Assembly (NCBI GenBank): GCA_902702965.1
Contig: CACRXP010000154.1
Span: 1,042,785-1,106,784, forward strand
Reading direction: 5' to 3'
Length of the DNA stretch: 64,000 nt
From: Spirometra erinaceieuropaei
Taxonomy: Eukaryota > Platyhelminthes > Cestoda > Diphyllobothriidea > Diphyllobothriidae
Positions 11,690-22,799 of the stretch are shown here, piece by piece. The notes beneath the pieces were generated by a model. It ran no database searches. It saw only the letters and a list, made by a program, of their open reading frames with translations, and was not told the DNA's origin. Within the stretch, counting starts at the first letter, position 1, and every line of letters begins with the position of its first letter. The translations under genes and the position numbers were made by a program.

Positions 11690-12003
11690 TGGGGGAGGAG
11701 GAAGGGGAGGAGGAGGAGGAGGGAGTGCGGTAGATGTTGCGCAAGTCTGCTATCATAATGAAAGCACAAGCCACCGTGCCTGCTATATCTCGCCGTGTAG
11801 CACACGGTGGGCATCGTCGGAATCTACAGTCGAGCTTTCGTGTTTGTGTGTGGTCTGGAAGCGTATGCTATGCCAGTATCAGCAAACTATGGCTCTCGCA
11901 ACCTAGTGTGCTCTGACAGTTCCCTGACAGCTGGTTCCCCACCGGTACATGCGCCTAGGTACACAGGTAGTGGGCATGGCTGCACAGTCATTCTGGCTGA
12001 ACT
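11690..12003 (+). repeat. LINE 5' module, copy 2
   Basis: Carries GGTAGATGTTGCGCAAGTC at about 11729, then a GTGTGTGTGGTCTGGAAGCG segment and CCACCGGTACATGCGCC, all shared with 12320-12640. There is no coding constraint visible. Confidence 0.7.
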
Positions 12004-12299
12004 TTCTATCCGCGTCTAAAAAAGATAGAAAGTAATTGCTAGTTGTGCAGTGCCTTATGAATAATTGTACATGTTAAATAATTGTTGAATACTCGTTAAT
12101 AATTATCGTATAATCTGCCCCCATTCCTAACACCAGACAACTGGCCTGCTTGGACAGGGGCTGCGGCCTGGAAACGGGAAGCTAGCACGAGGTGCTTGAA
12201 GCCTTGGCTTTGAATGTTGTCAAATTACAAAATAAATCGGAACTCGTAGTCGGCCCATTGCGTGTGTAAAGCACGCGCCCTCCCCCGCCTCCGGTCATC

Positions 12300-12935
12300 C
12301 TTACTCCGCCTTGACACCGGGCCCAGGTGGGAGGGAGGAGGTGGGAGTGCGGCAGATGTCGCGCAAGTCTGCTATCACCATAAACTAATTCACGTGCAAG
12401 CCACCGTCCCTGTCACACCTTGCCGAGTAGCGCACGCTGGGCATCGTCGGAATCTACAATCGAGCCTTCCTGTTTGTGTGTGGTCTGGAAGCGTATGCTA
12501 TGCCAGAATCAGCAAACCATGGCTCTCGCAACCTAGTGTGCTCTGACAGTTCCCTGACAGCTGGTTCCCCACCGGTACATGCGCCTGTGCTCCCCCCAGG
12601 TACACAGGTAGTGGGCATGGCTGCACAGTCATCCCCGTCGTTATGGCCCCTGGTGGGGTGTCGATGCTGTTGTTGGTGAAAAACCCTGGTCATGTGTATT
12701 TTGTGGATCAGGGGTTGTGTTGACACGCCGAGGTGCGGCTGCGGCCGTGCCAGCCACCTGCACCCTCCCCCGTCTCCGGTCATCTTGACCCTGTCTTGAC
12801 ACCGAGTCCAGGCGGAGGGGGGAGGAGGAGAGAGTGCAGTAGATGCTGCGCAAGTCCACTATCACCGCCGTGCCTGCTGCACCTACCTGTGTAGCACATG
12901 GTGGACATCATCGGAATGGACGGAGTGGCGGATTT
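12300..12935 (+). repeat. LINE 5' modules, copies 3 and 4
   Basis: Two successive modules, each with the landmark GTAGATG-T/C-GCGCAAGTC (about 12353 and 12839), separated by the segment GGTGAAAAACCCTGGTCATG and a copy of TCTTGACACCG. The second ends at GTGGACATCATCGGAATGGA, the position at which the minus-strand endonuclease fragment begins nearby. Confidence 0.7.
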
Positions 12936-12974
12936 GCGGACTGAGATTCAGGCTCCACTGGCCCGAGGGTGCAT

Positions 12975-13343
12975 TCAGGTCGCTTTGCCCTTCACCGGAA
13001 GGCGGAAAAACGTGTTGGTCGGGGTGAGGCGGTGTTCTGTGTGGGTTCGTATGAGGGACAGGCCATTGTCATTTTGAACGCCGAGAGCAAGGGTATCCGG
13101 CACTCCTCTCCAGGCAGCATGGTCTGTGCCGAGGCGGGTGTTGAAGTCACCCAGAACAATCCACTTGTCCCCCTTTGGCACAGACGCCAGGTGGGCGCGC
13201 AGCTCCTCGTAGAATTTGTCCCTTGAAGCGTCACAGCTGGTCATCGGGAGAGCGCACACACTGACGATGGCAGCGAATTTGTCCCTCTGGAGAGAAAGGC
13301 GGAGGCTTATCAGGCGATCGTTGATTCCCTGCGGCACATACAC
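12975..13343 (-). pseudogene. LINE (RTE-like) apurinic endonuclease fragment, minus strand
   Basis: Reads on the minus strand as part of the APE-type endonuclease of a non-LTR retrotransposon: [18 protein letters not shown] start, RDKFYEELRAHLASVPKGDK, then WIVLGDFNTRLGTDHAAW. The GDFN motif supplies the conserved Asp/Asn pair of APE nucleases; this enzyme nicks target DNA. About 120 codons remain. Compared with the + strand copy at 16760-17080 it extends further 3' (NDNGLSLIRTHTEHRL) but lacks the N-terminal catalytic region. The LINE 5' module lies directly upstream on the same strand (13340-13500). It is a fragment, not a functional gene. Confidence 0.82.
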
Positions 13344-13720
13344 ATGCGCACACGACAGTTCGACCGTCGTTGCCGACTACGTCCACCGTGTGTCCCACAG
13401 CAAAGTGAGATAGTGACGGTGACTTGCGCGTGAATTGTTTTATGGGATGGGATGACTTGCGCAGCATTTAGCACACCCTCTCCTCCCCCAACGTCCAGAA
13501 CCCCGTGTCAAGAAGACCGGAGCTGGAGAGGGCGCAGGTGGCTGGCACGGCCTGACCCGCCCTTAGGCGTACCAGCACACCCCGTGGGATGGCCAGAATC
13601 CCAGCGTGCACTGTGAGCTCTAAACTGGGCTCGCCACCACATCGAGCATTTTGGCATTTGCTATCAGTGTTCATCCACGATAACACCTGCCAGAGCCCAA
13701 TGCGGTCGCCGCATTGGCCC
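13340..13720 (-). repeat. LINE 5' module, minus strand copy 5
   Basis: Reverse complement of the module: GACTTGCGCAGCATTTAGC at about 13454 and CGTGTCAAGAAGACCGG at about 13503. It is contiguous with the endonuclease fragment at 12975-13343, which is the main evidence that the module is the LINE's 5' region. Confidence 0.72.
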
Positions 13721-13749
13721 AGCGCGTCTACAGCCAGGCCAGTTTAGGA

Positions 13750-14110
13750 CCATAAATACACATAAACATACGACAGTTCGACCGCCTTTGCCGAAGTTGA
13801 CCACCGTGTGCTCTACAGCAAATTGAGAGCAGAGACGGTTACTTGAGCATGAGTTATTTTACAATGCTGATACAGTTGCACTGCATCTAACACACTCTCT
13901 CCTCCCCCACCGAAGCCCGGTGTCGCTGCAGAGCAAAGAAGTGTGAAGGCAGGATAGGATGCAGGTGACTGGCATGGTGTACTTCCATGCCCTGTGGTCT
14001 ACAACATACACTGACCAGGATTTTATACATTACGAAAAAATTAGGAGGGGCCGCCTGGATCCCAGTGGGAGCAACACGATCCTGCACCTGGTCCTGCTAC
14101 GAATTCCCAG
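13750..14110 (-). repeat. LINE 5' module, minus strand copy 6
   Basis: A second reverse-complement module next to copy 5, with ACACTCTCTCCTCCCCCAC and TGCACTGCATCTAAC near 13880 and a CCAGGATTTTATA segment near 14017 corresponding to the TCCTGGT... part of other copies. Confidence 0.62.
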
Positions 14111-14219
14111 ACGTTGGCATTTGTCGCGGATGCGCATTACCGTTACTCTGACGAGAATGGTAATGTTCTCACTAATTAACGAGTTATACCTCACTACCCC
14201 CTAGTCTTAAAGGCAGCAA

Positions 14220-15290
14220 GTAAAACTGAGCAGTGAATAATATAGAGATGCTGAATGTTAAGTAACCTGAAAACAGAGCGCGACAGCTACGCAGGCCAGC
14301 AAGGCGGGTTGTACAGGTGTGTCGTTTCTCGTCACATTCAAACAAGCAATCCAGTCAAAGAAAATGGAACTAAATTGTCAAAGATAAATTAGTCCGGTAC
14401 CTCATCACAACCGCCTGCCGGACTCCGATTGAGCCCATGTATTGGTCCAGTGACTCTGTCGCGTGGCCCGTTTCAGGGTCACAACGCACGTACACACACC
14501 ACGTTCCGCGTCCGTCAGGGCCTCCAGGATCATTGGTGCACTTCATTAAAGTCTGGAAGGTAAATTGTCTTAGGTACCGGATTGAAAAAAAGGACCTTAT
14601 TGCCCCGTGAACTGAGCAATAGCCTTTGAAAAATGAAACTGAACGAAAAAACAGTTGACGCTTTCAAGGATATACTGAGATTATTTTTGGCACTAAATGC
14701 GTTTACATAAGACTGCAGATAGTTTGCGACCGTCGGAGTCGAGTTAGCAAGGACTCGTTGTCATGAGTTTGGGGACCTGGGAGTGATCGGAATGGAGCAC
14801 GCGCGCTATTTCTTCACGGCTCGGACTGCTGCTTATCTCTGAGAAATCGATTCGCGTGACAAAAAGGGTTAAAGATAACTGCTGTGAGATTTTACCAAGA
14901 GCACTTTGGGCACAGAACTCGGGAAAGAGGATAAAACGACACTAACCTAGTGTAACTAATGGTTTCTAGCATTGACAGCATTTTACTGAGAGAGAGAGAG
15001 AGACGATGGTATGGAGTAAATGTTAGGGAACAGAAGACGTTTTCTGAAGCTGAACGGAGACGTGGAATCTTCTCACCGAGCTAACCCATCCAGGCTTGTC
15101 GTCCGTGAGAATTAATTAATACCACATCTTTCGCGATAAACCATCTGAGAGTAACTTAGCCTGAGTGAAGTCTTTACAGGGATTACAAGGCACATTCCAA
15201 TTTACCAAAATGCGCTTACCATGTGCGAAAACCATCTCAGTTAGATAAAATCAATAAGTAGAAGATTCGATGGACAACGGCAGGGTGAAG
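14220..15290. other. No gene seen; (GA)n tract
   Basis: Unique-looking sequence with only short frames. A short GAGAGA tract is visible at about 14990-15003. Confidence 0.4.
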
Positions 15291-15661
15291 AACCCCAAAT
15301 GGCTGTCGGCGGACTGTGGATCGTGTGCGAAATCTAGTCAGATGCCAGTGAGTGACAGCGGTACCCATGAGCAGAGAAACAAATAACGGAGCTATTAACT
15401 AAGCATGAATTGAGGGATGACAGAAATGGCTGCCAGAGGATGGGTTCAGGTGTTCTATGGTCGGGCAGTCGTTCGAGATGAAAGGCCATGGAATATCAAG
15501 CTGGACGCCGTTTCTCCATACATTCGTCATTTTATTTGAGGGCGTCGTTTTTGGCACCGACCGTCTTCTGTGTTTTCCTGCATTTCATCAGCTTACTGTC
15601 CAGCGTGCTACCCCATTCGTTAACCCTCTCCCCCTACTACCACCGTTCCCGTATGACACGA

Positions 15662-16400
15662 TAGACCAGCACGGGGGGGCCACACCCGATCCTGGCAGGC
15701 GTTATCCAGGCGCAATAACAAATGCCAACATCTAGGGGATGCGCTTGCAGACCCTGTTGTCGGCAGTCGTCGCACAAACTGGAACCACTGCCATCCCCCA
15801 TTGTCTTGTCGGTCAAAATCCTGGTCATTTGTTGTGTGGACCTGGAGGTGCGGAGTGGAGCGCCATGGTGCGGATCCGTCCAAGCCATCGGTCGTCTCCG
15901 GTCTTCTTGACCCTTTCTTGACACCGGGCTCAGGTGAGGAGGAGGAACAAATGTGGTAGATGCAGCGCAAGTCTATCGGCACTATAAACACCCGTGCAAG
16001 TCACCGTCCCTGCTCCCACCCTGCTGTGGGTCATACGGTGAACATGATCGGATACGACGATCGAACTGCTGTGTATGTGAGGTCAAAAGGTCTTAAAGCG
16101 TGTGCTATGCCAGTATCAGCAAACCATGGCACTCGTAGACTGATATGCGCCAGCAGTTCCCTGGCACCTGGTTCGCTGCCGGCAGATGCGCTTGCGATCC
16201 CGCTGGGTATACAGATGGTGGGCATGACTGCGCAGTCATCATTCTCGTCCTTCTGACCCCTGGTGGGGTGTTTTTGTTGCTGGTGAAAAACCTGGTTAAG
16301 TGTATTTTGTGGACCTGAGGGGTTTAGTGGCACACCTAGTTGCGGACTCGACCGTGCCATCCACCTGCACCCTCCACAGCCTCCTGTCTTCTTGACTCTG
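15662..16400 (+). repeat. LINE 5' module, copy 7 (long)
   Basis: Matches 11245-11665 in its first 400 bp and 12476-12790 in the rest (AGCAAACCATGGC, CCTGGTGGGGTG, CTTGACTCTG). The landmark GTAGATGCAGCGCAAGTC is at about 15956. It is the most complete copy, showing that the blocks scattered at 11-13 kb form one continuous unit. Confidence 0.72.
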
Positions 16401-16404
16401 GGTC

Positions 16405-16675
16405 AGATGTGGTTATGTAACCCCACTTGAAGTAAACACACCCCAACCACCTGTAATACGGGATCGGCGGTAATAGGGGTTTTCACAGGTTGGGCCGGGG
16501 AGCGCACAGACGACGAGGTCAAGTGGTTGTATGCAAAACGAAAGCTATCGGGAATGCGCGGTTGTACTTTGAGTGCTTGGAAAATAGTTGCCCTGACCCC
16601 TAATCCTAGCCCCTGACGCTAACCCCTCACCCCAACCGCAACAGTATTCTGTCAGTCAGATGGGGCTACATAAGA
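16405..16675. mobile_element. Telomere-like inverted-repeat element, copy T1
   Basis: The left terminus is GATGTGGTTATGTAACCCCAC and the right terminus is close to its reverse complement (GATGGGGCTACATAAG). The interior has a block shared with 23812-24110 and 53217-53528 (CACAGACGACGAGGTCA) and then irregular CTAACCC-like repeats. No open frame was seen, so it is a non-autonomous DNA element by structure. Confidence 0.7.
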
Positions 16676-16689
16676 AAGTCAGCGTGTCT

Positions 16690-17085
16690 GCTTCATCTTA
16701 CTGTGGAGTATACGCTGGGCATCGTGGACAACGACGGTCGAACTATCATGTGTGTGTGTGTTCTCTTCTGGAGTGGTCGACCCAGGGCAGAGCGACGGGA
16801 CGCGGGCGTCGCCTTCGCCATCCGGAACGACATCGTAGGACGACTGCCCAGTCTGCCGCAGGGCATAAACGATCGCCTGATGAGCCTCCGTCTGCCTCTC
16901 CGCGGTGGGGGCAAATTCGCCACCATCATCAGCGCCTATGCTCCGACGATGACCAACCCGGACGCCGCCGCCGTCGCAAGAGACAAATTCTACGAGGACC
17001 TGCACGCCCTCTTGGCGACTGTGTCGAAGGCGGACAAGTTGATTGTCCTTGGTGATTTGAACGCCCGCGTAGGCACAGACCATAC
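16690..17085 (+). pseudogene. LINE (RTE-like) endonuclease fragment, plus strand
   Basis: An open frame (16703-17110) whose central part is a LINE APE-type endonuclease: [73 protein letters not shown] and [15 protein letters not shown]. It is better conserved than the minus-strand copy and includes the ISAYAP block. It breaks off at 17085 exactly where the CTAACCCCTCACCCC repeat resumes, so everything after the GTDH motif, including reverse transcriptase, is missing. The N-terminal residues come from the LINE 5' module. The same roughly 140-bp sequence flanks it on both sides (16619-16760 and 17084-17225). Confidence 0.85.
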
Positions 17086-17230
17086 TAACCCCTCACCCCA
17101 ACCGCAATAGCATTCTGTCAACCACATGGGGCTGCATAAGTATGTCAACGTGTCTGCTTCACCTTACTGTGGATTATACGCTGGACATCGTGAACAACGG
17201 CGGTCGACCTATCATGTGTGTGTGGGTGAC
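17084..17230 (+). repeat. Direct repeat of 16619-16760
   Basis: CTAACCCCTCACCCCAACCG, CACATGGGGCTGCATAAG, TGTCTGCTTCACCTTACTGT and GTCGACCTATCATGTGTGTG repeat the sequence before the endonuclease fragment, so the fragment is bracketed by a duplication of about 140 bp. Confidence 0.8.
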
Positions 17231-17299
17231 GAACCTGGACAGACTAGTTAAATTTGTCAGCCACCGCGATCGAGCTTAACCCTGATCGTCATGGCACTG

Positions 17300-17470
17300 C
17301 CTTGCCACTTGAGTGGGCTGGGTGGGGGAAGAAAGGATGTAGAAGACACTGCGCAAGGCTTCCTCTGTAAAGTAATCCACGTGGAAGTCAGCGATGCTGC
17401 GCACTCGCCGTGGGACACGGTTGACGTCGGCGCTCGCGACGCGCGAACTGCCCTAAATCAGTCGCTGGCG
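17300..17470 (+). repeat. LINE 5' module, degenerate copy 8
   Basis: GATGTAGAAGACACTGCGCAAGG (about 17336) and the following AATCCACGTGGAAGTCA block correspond to the module, more diverged than the others. Confidence 0.5.
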
Positions 17471-17567
17471 CCTTTGGCAGAACTCAGCGTTTTTTTGTAG
17501 CCCTGCCGCACCCTGTACGCACATAACAAGATCCTGAACCTGCTCCAACTGCAGGGTCCTTCTGGGC

Positions 17568-17962
17568 AACTGTATAGAGAAGGACATCACTTAACTGTCG
17601 GTAGACTGCGGATCGTGCCATACGTGATTTATGATGAAGGGAGTTTTATGGGTGGGGCAGCACGCTGGACAGTAAACTGAGAAAATGAAAGAAGACACAA
17701 AAATTGTGTGGACTTTTGTCGAAGGTATTTTCCTACGTCATTGTATGACAACGAAAACGAGAGTAGAAATTAATTTATAAAAAAGTAAATTTTACAAAAT
17801 AACGGATTTTGAGTTAAGGTGTGAGGTTTTGGGAAGTAATCGTTGTTGGCAGTGTAATTTCTGCAACTGCCTGCAGATGTATGCCAAGATACAACCCCAT
17901 ATGACACAATCCAAAGTCCACTGACAGTTAAGTGGGGTCCTTCTCTATACAGTGGCCTCCTT
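17568..17962. mobile_element. Small inverted-repeat element (MITE-like)
   Basis: The left end CTGTATAGAGAAGGAC, then TTAACTGTCGGTAGACTG, is matched at the right end in reverse complement (CCACTGACAGTTAAGTGGGG and GTCCTTCTCTATACAG). Length is about 395 bp with no coding capacity. Parts recur near 15297-15345 (GGCTGTCGGCGGACTGTGG), 15580-15615 (inverted) and 35395-35515 (inverted). Confidence 0.7.
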
Positions 17963-18910
17963 CTGTACCTGAGTGGTCAACAATTTATCATCCCCAGTCA
18001 CGGACTGGAATTTCATTCCAATGCCGGAAGTTCAATAGAACACGGAAAAGGATTTTTCCTCTTAGTACAATTTATCTTACTCTACATTCCAGATAGATTG
18101 AAGTTAAGGGTTGAGGCCTTGGCTATGGTTAGTGTCAGAGTTAGGGTTTTGGTAGGGGACTAGATATTTTTCCTGGAATGCAGTACAACGTCACCGGTAT
18201 TTCGGGGGCGGAGCTTTTGTTCCCATGTCATAGGGACATTTCCGCAGAAAAGATAAATCGGGTTATCTAAAGAACCACAACAAGCGAAACGACGTAGCTA
18301 AATCTCATAGAAATGTGCCTTTTTGGTGTTTAGATTTTGCGTTGTCGGAGTGCCGTTTTCAACTACTGCCGATTGATTCCAGGAAGTCTGGGGAATACGG
18401 CACACCCAATGAACAGGGGGCGTTTTGTTTAAAATTTCGCTAGATCAGAGCTTCTCAACAGGTTGACCTGAGTTTTAACGACTTGGTAGGTGTATGGAGA
18501 ACGACGACGAAGGTATTCTTCTGAATAGCAGGAAAATTAGTCCAGTTGGTTGAGTCTAACACTGGACGCTATCGCAAGCAAATCATCGTTTATCTTCCAA
18601 ATTCAAGAATGTGTCCTTAGCTACTGTAACGTCTCCACACCTTCCACAGATGTAAGCTTTTTTCATCAACTAATTGGTTCCATTACAGTTGCCGAAGAGT
18701 TTATCAGTTAGATTTAGAAACTCAATTTGACAAGCACGTTAGTACGACACTGCTATTACGTGCTGCGTTCACGCGACCGAGTGATGAGGCCCAGTTCTCA
18801 GACGGGGACGAACGCCTTCTCCCCACCGTGAGATCCAATGCAGTCGCAGACACCACCACCTCTCCCCCTTTCCCTCCTTTATTGTTTTAATACAAAAACT
18901 CTTCCCACAT
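17963..18910. other. No gene seen
   Basis: Contains a short TTAGGG-like irregular stretch near 18105-18160 (GTTAGGGTTTTGG) and no recognisable coding sequence. Confidence 0.4.
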
Positions 18911-18929
18911 TGCTGCACTCTCATAGTGC

Positions 18930-18962
18930 CTGATGTTGGGGTCCTTTACGAGTCCGAAAGCT
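18930..18962 (+). ncRNA. Hammerhead-ribozyme-like core, degenerate
   Basis: CTGATGT (consensus CTGANGA) followed by an imperfect stem ending GAGTCC and then GAAAGCTCAGG. The same arrangement, with a better stem, lies at 36861-36900 after a PLE. PLEs are known to carry hammerhead motifs. The last core A is T here and the stem has mismatches, so this copy is probably inactive. Confidence 0.35.
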
Positions 18963-19330
18963 CAGGCTAATTCGCCCACCATTCCAGTGATTGCGCGATC
19001 TTCCTGTGCAGTCCAACCTAAAGTACGCTTCCGCAAACAGTCTCCAACTCCTTAAATCACGCCTGGTAAATTCAAAAAAATAAGCCGCAACATTGATGAT
19101 TGCACACAAACGCAGACATGGAGAAACTACAAGTGTCTCGCGAAAACAAAGATATATTCGTAGCCAACCCGGAAAGCGCAACATGCACGGTTAGATCGGA
19201 CCATGTATTGAAGCTGCAGTCTATACTGCTAGACCAGACGGCTGACAATGAAATAATTGCGCTGACGAACTCGAGACGCAGCTGTCCGACTGCTAAATCC
19301 TATTGGTCAACCAGCAGAAAATTTGGACAT

Positions 19331-19960
19331 CTACGGACGCACACAATAAACTATTGCAGTGGTGTACATTGGACCTACGGCTCCTTTTTGACAACAAAAA
19401 AACACTAACAAAACAGACACAGTATTTGTCGCTTTCCTGAACACTTTGGTCTTTAGTCTACAACAATCTTTGCGGCATACGAGGACATCCAGGAAGGCCA
19501 GCTGGTTGTTCTCTTCCTCCCCCATTGTAAATTGTATGTCCGGGAAGACCGCATTCAGAAGTTCCTTAAATGTCAGCAGTTGGTCCCGGTCGATAACGAC
19601 GAAGGTATCATCCACATGCCGGGACCAGAAATTCGGTTTGTGGTGTTGGAAGACCAGCGACTCTAAGCGTTGCAGGACCGCCTCGGCGATGAATCCTGAA
19701 ATCGGCGAAACCATTGGTGTGTCCTGTACCTCTTCGTATATTTTCCCGCCGAACATGAAGTACGTCCTAAGACAGAACTTCAGGAGCTGAAGGACTTGGG
19801 CGCGTCCAGGACGATGCTCCGTTTCATCGTATTGGCTTTGTAAAAGCAGCTCGATTGTCTTGATCGCCAGGTCCTTGGGAATAGAAGTAAAAAGGCATGT
19901 AACATCAAAAGATACCATGACCTCATTTGGATGGAGACTTGCCCCTTTGAATTTCTCCAG
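19331..19960 (-). pseudogene. Penelope-like reverse transcriptase, copy B
   Basis: The minus-strand frame (19918-19331, about 195 codons) reads as the RT core of a PLE: LEKFKGASLHPNEVMVSFDV (in part upstream of the first Met), TCLFTSIPKDLAIKTIELLL, then PMVSPISGFIAEAVLQRLES, and a catalytic block RHVDDTFVVIDRDQL. The VDD aspartates are kept, but Tyr of YVDD is His. The block usually read as GSPISG is VSPISG. The sequence follows PLE similarity to KVFRKATNT and then diverges, so the GIY-YIG endonuclease is absent and this is a truncated copy. It is closer in sequence to the C/D-type copies than to copy A. Confidence 0.88.
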
Positions 19961-20419
19961 ACACAGTCGCTAGAAGCTCGTCATGTGATCTGTTTTAACC
20001 GATGTACTAACGGGCAATCTGGCAAAGTTTCAATTAAATGGCCATGTCAATAGGCTGAAGTATTACGGTCGTTAGTGTATAATATCTCGCAATTTCAGTT
20101 GCCTTAAACAAAGAAACGTCTTTCCTGCAAACGGTGAATACGTCGATCATTTTCACGTTGGAGATGGAAGCGACGACTTCGTCCTCCTGGTTCTCCTTTT
20201 GAACAGCACTTCTGACGGTAGCCCTCAACTAAGTGTTTGTAGAAAGAAAATGTGATTCGCACAATATGCGTGGCTCAACCCCTGCACAACCCTTGGCCAG
20301 AAACACAATTCGGCTCGTTACTGTAGGTGACCTTAAATTTCGTAATTTGAGTTATCCGAACCAGATCAAGAAGGCGTAACTGGAGAAACAAATAGATTTT
20401 ACGTAAAAGTCTCAAAGTT

Positions 20420-21280
20420 CATATTAGAAAGGAACTATTCATCATGAGAGCCCAATGACTACAGTCGAGGGGATTTAAGTCTGGTGAGGATGGTGGCCGG
20501 ATATCCTTGGGCCAGAAATAAAGCATGTAGTCTTCCAGCCACTTCTGTGTCTTCCATGACGTATGTGGACGCGCAGCATCATGCTGGAGGGCCACATCGT
20601 CGTTTGAACTGTAATTGAAATCTATCCAAAGCTTGGCATTCTGCTGAAGAGCATCCTGATACACGTCTGTGCCCACTTTGACCCCGGCCTTGGTGAACGC
20701 AGGGGCTTGACTCTGCCGTCTGAGGCGATCAGGCCAAAGGCCATAACATACGCAGGGTGTTTGGTCTGAGACTTGTACTTAACATTCTCCGGTATCTTGT
20801 TGACCTTCTGAGGGCCTAGGTAGTGATCTGTTCGACTAATGGACACCGAATCGACTGTGAAGAGTTTTTCGTTGAAGTAAATCCTCACGTGTGGTCCTTC
20901 CTTGAGGAAGCTTAAGATTCTCCTACTTCAATCCAGTCTCTTCTCTTTCACAGCCTCAGCAACGAGGTGATTTTTGGTCCTAGGCTTTGGCTTAGTTTTC
21001 AGGTCCATTTTCACGACGCCTCAAGCCATAAGACCATTGTCCTCGTGTACCGGACTGGAATGCAACGAATACGATCATGGACAGGCCTAATAGGGCACGG
21101 GGCTCGAATTTCTTCTTGTCTTTCCACGACGAGGCTTTCTCTCGATGCTGATGAACTTCTTATAACGGTCGATGATGGTGTAAACAGTTGACCTGGCCAT
21201 CTCTAACTTGACAGCGATGTCCGTGGGCGATAGGCCATTGAGAATGAGCCTAGTAACTGCTTCATTACTTTTTTCAAGGC
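20420..21280 (-). pseudogene. Mariner-like (maT-type, DD37D) transposase remnant
   Basis: A degraded cut-and-paste transposase on the minus strand. The N-terminal helix-turn-helix region lies near 21265-21130 (LSPTDIAVKLEMARSTVYTI), which would bind the terminal repeats. The catalytic region follows: FNEKLFTVDS near 20870, VMAFGLIASDGRVKPL near 20730, LQHDAARPHTS near 20580, and SPDLNPLDCSHW near 20480. Counting from the Asp of QHDAARPH to the Asp of NPLD gives 37 intervening residues, the DD37D spacing of the maT group. The first catalytic residue is Asn (FNEK) where Asp is expected, and stops and frameshifts occur between the DNA-binding and catalytic parts. No terminal inverted repeats were identified. 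It is a fossil. Confidence 0.85.
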
Positions 21281-21649
21281 AGCATGTTTGAAAACTTTTC
21301 CAAGAAATTGTTATTGTGTTGTTACCACGGTATTCTAAGGAAGAGAAGCACAGATCTCAATACAAATATTTTCAAAAAGTAGCGGCAAAGCTATTATGAA
21401 ATTTACGGTCGCATACGGCATTTGGCACAAAGGACAAGAAACTTTTATTCGACAGAGAGCACCAAGGAGGAGCTTGGGACAACTCAGAATTAGTTTCGCG
21501 ATGATAGGTATCTTCACGACGTATTTTAAAGAATGTTATTAAATAGGCTAATAAAATCCATCGTACTGATGAAGAAAGGGCAGAGCAAGTGGACTCCTGG
21601 GAAGACCCCTTAATCTAACTACTTCACAAAGGTTCTCATCGGCATTAGT

Positions 21650-22270
21650 TCGAGTATTATTCTCAGCCAACTTCGTTTTACACGTAGAAGGTAAGGATAG
21701 GTTGTCAGCTCAGACCATCTCCATCTATATTTACTCTTTTACTTGCTTCTGTGGAGCACGCTATACTGGTCACAGGAGTCGGCGCCTATCAAGGAGAAAA
21801 CGACAACAACTCCCCGCCTGATTGGGAAAGAATGAAAGTAAAAAACGTAAAAAACGCCAGTCCTGATGCCGGGTATCGCGTACACCCCCTGTGAAGCCTT
21901 CGAATGATTTACAGCGTCCAACCGAACCATCCAAATCTAATAAGATCGCGTCTGCTAACAACAGCAGGAGCCTCCGCAATCAGATTATGCAAACCACTTT
22001 CGTGAGCATATAAGCCCTCTATAGAGATCGCACAGCTGCGATGGTCAAACTGCATGCAGTAACCCACGCCTTCCTTCCCTTTTCCCTAATACGACTTTTT
22101 CCTAGCTCCTCTCCTCCCCACCCCATCATCCAAACTAACAGCCACCACCCGACTGACTTGATTTGACTGCCTTTCAATTGTCGTCCTGTATTTCCCATCT
22201 ACTTGTGTGAAAAAAATGAACAAAAATCTATCTCTCTACTTACCCGTGTGTTTTAATTGACACCGTTGCC
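21650..22270 (+). mobile_element. PLE copy E: GIY-YIG and 3' tail of the A type, decayed
   Basis: From about 21690 the sequence follows copy A's endonuclease region (GGTAAGGATAGGTTGTCAGC, TTCTGTGGAGCACGCTATAC, AGTCGGCGCCTATCAAGGAG). It then follows its C-terminal region and tail (about 21960-22080), with many frame breaks. In translation the GIY-YIG core is only partly readable. It ends near a run of short A tracts (22208-22225). Confidence 0.72.
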
Positions 22271-22554
22271 GTACCATTGGCTGTAGATGCAAGAGAAGTC
22301 TAGCCCTGTTTAAGATAATGACCTAAACACCGAGACGAAAATCTTGGTCACCTGACTATTCTGATCCCCACACGAACCCATAATGAGAGAAGATAACAGG
22401 TAAGGGCTGCCTAGGCGGGGAACGGGATAATAGGATGCGGTTGGTGCACAAGTACTGTCTTAGTAACATACACTGCCCCGAAGTCAACGGAGAGGGTCGA
22501 TTTCTGCGATCACTGTTTTGTAATCGGCGTCCCAATCGTTCAGGCGGAAACGGA

Positions 22555-22640
22555 ACGTGAGACCGGACCTCTCCAGCAGCAAATGTTGGCGAGCGATACC
22601 GTACGCCAAGGACGTTTCCGAAGCCATTGAGAACAGCCAT
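22555..22640 (+). pseudogene. Possible PLE fragment
   Basis: One frame gives KCWRAIPYAKDVSEAI, which resembles the linker before the GIY-YIG domain in C/D-type PLEs (WRALPYVKNVSEA). The match is short and the flanks do not extend it. Confidence 0.3.
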
Positions 22641-22799
22641 CAGGCCGAAGGACACTTTCCCAGAACAGTAGACGTTTCAAACCGCCTACTGCTGTTGGGG
22701 GCAAAGGACTACATCAGATTGCTCGGAAGTTTACTCGGGGATCGGATGTTCGCACATGATGTGGAGAAAGGAAGAGACTGGACTTCATAGACGAGCTGA

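Larger units (their letters stand above)
10960..13000 (+). repeat. Duplicated GC-rich block, about 1.05-kb period
   Basis: The segment starting TCCGCGTCTAAAAGGATAG (about 10961) and running through CAAATTACAAAATAAATCGG (about 11170) recurs from about 12008 to 12241 with modest divergence. Between and after the two copies lie LINE 5' modules (see separate entries). The open frames over this block on both strands are low-complexity and inconsistent between copies, so I do not treat them as genes. Confidence 0.75.

Noticed and set aside
11280..11774. Long minus-strand frame of 164 codons and overlapping + frames
   Set aside because: They lie over the GC-rich LINE 5' modules, are serine/proline or glycine runs, and are not preserved between module copies.
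16870..16910. CTGATGAG within the endonuclease fragment
   Set aside because: It is coding sequence (DRLMSLRL) with no GAAA core or stem.
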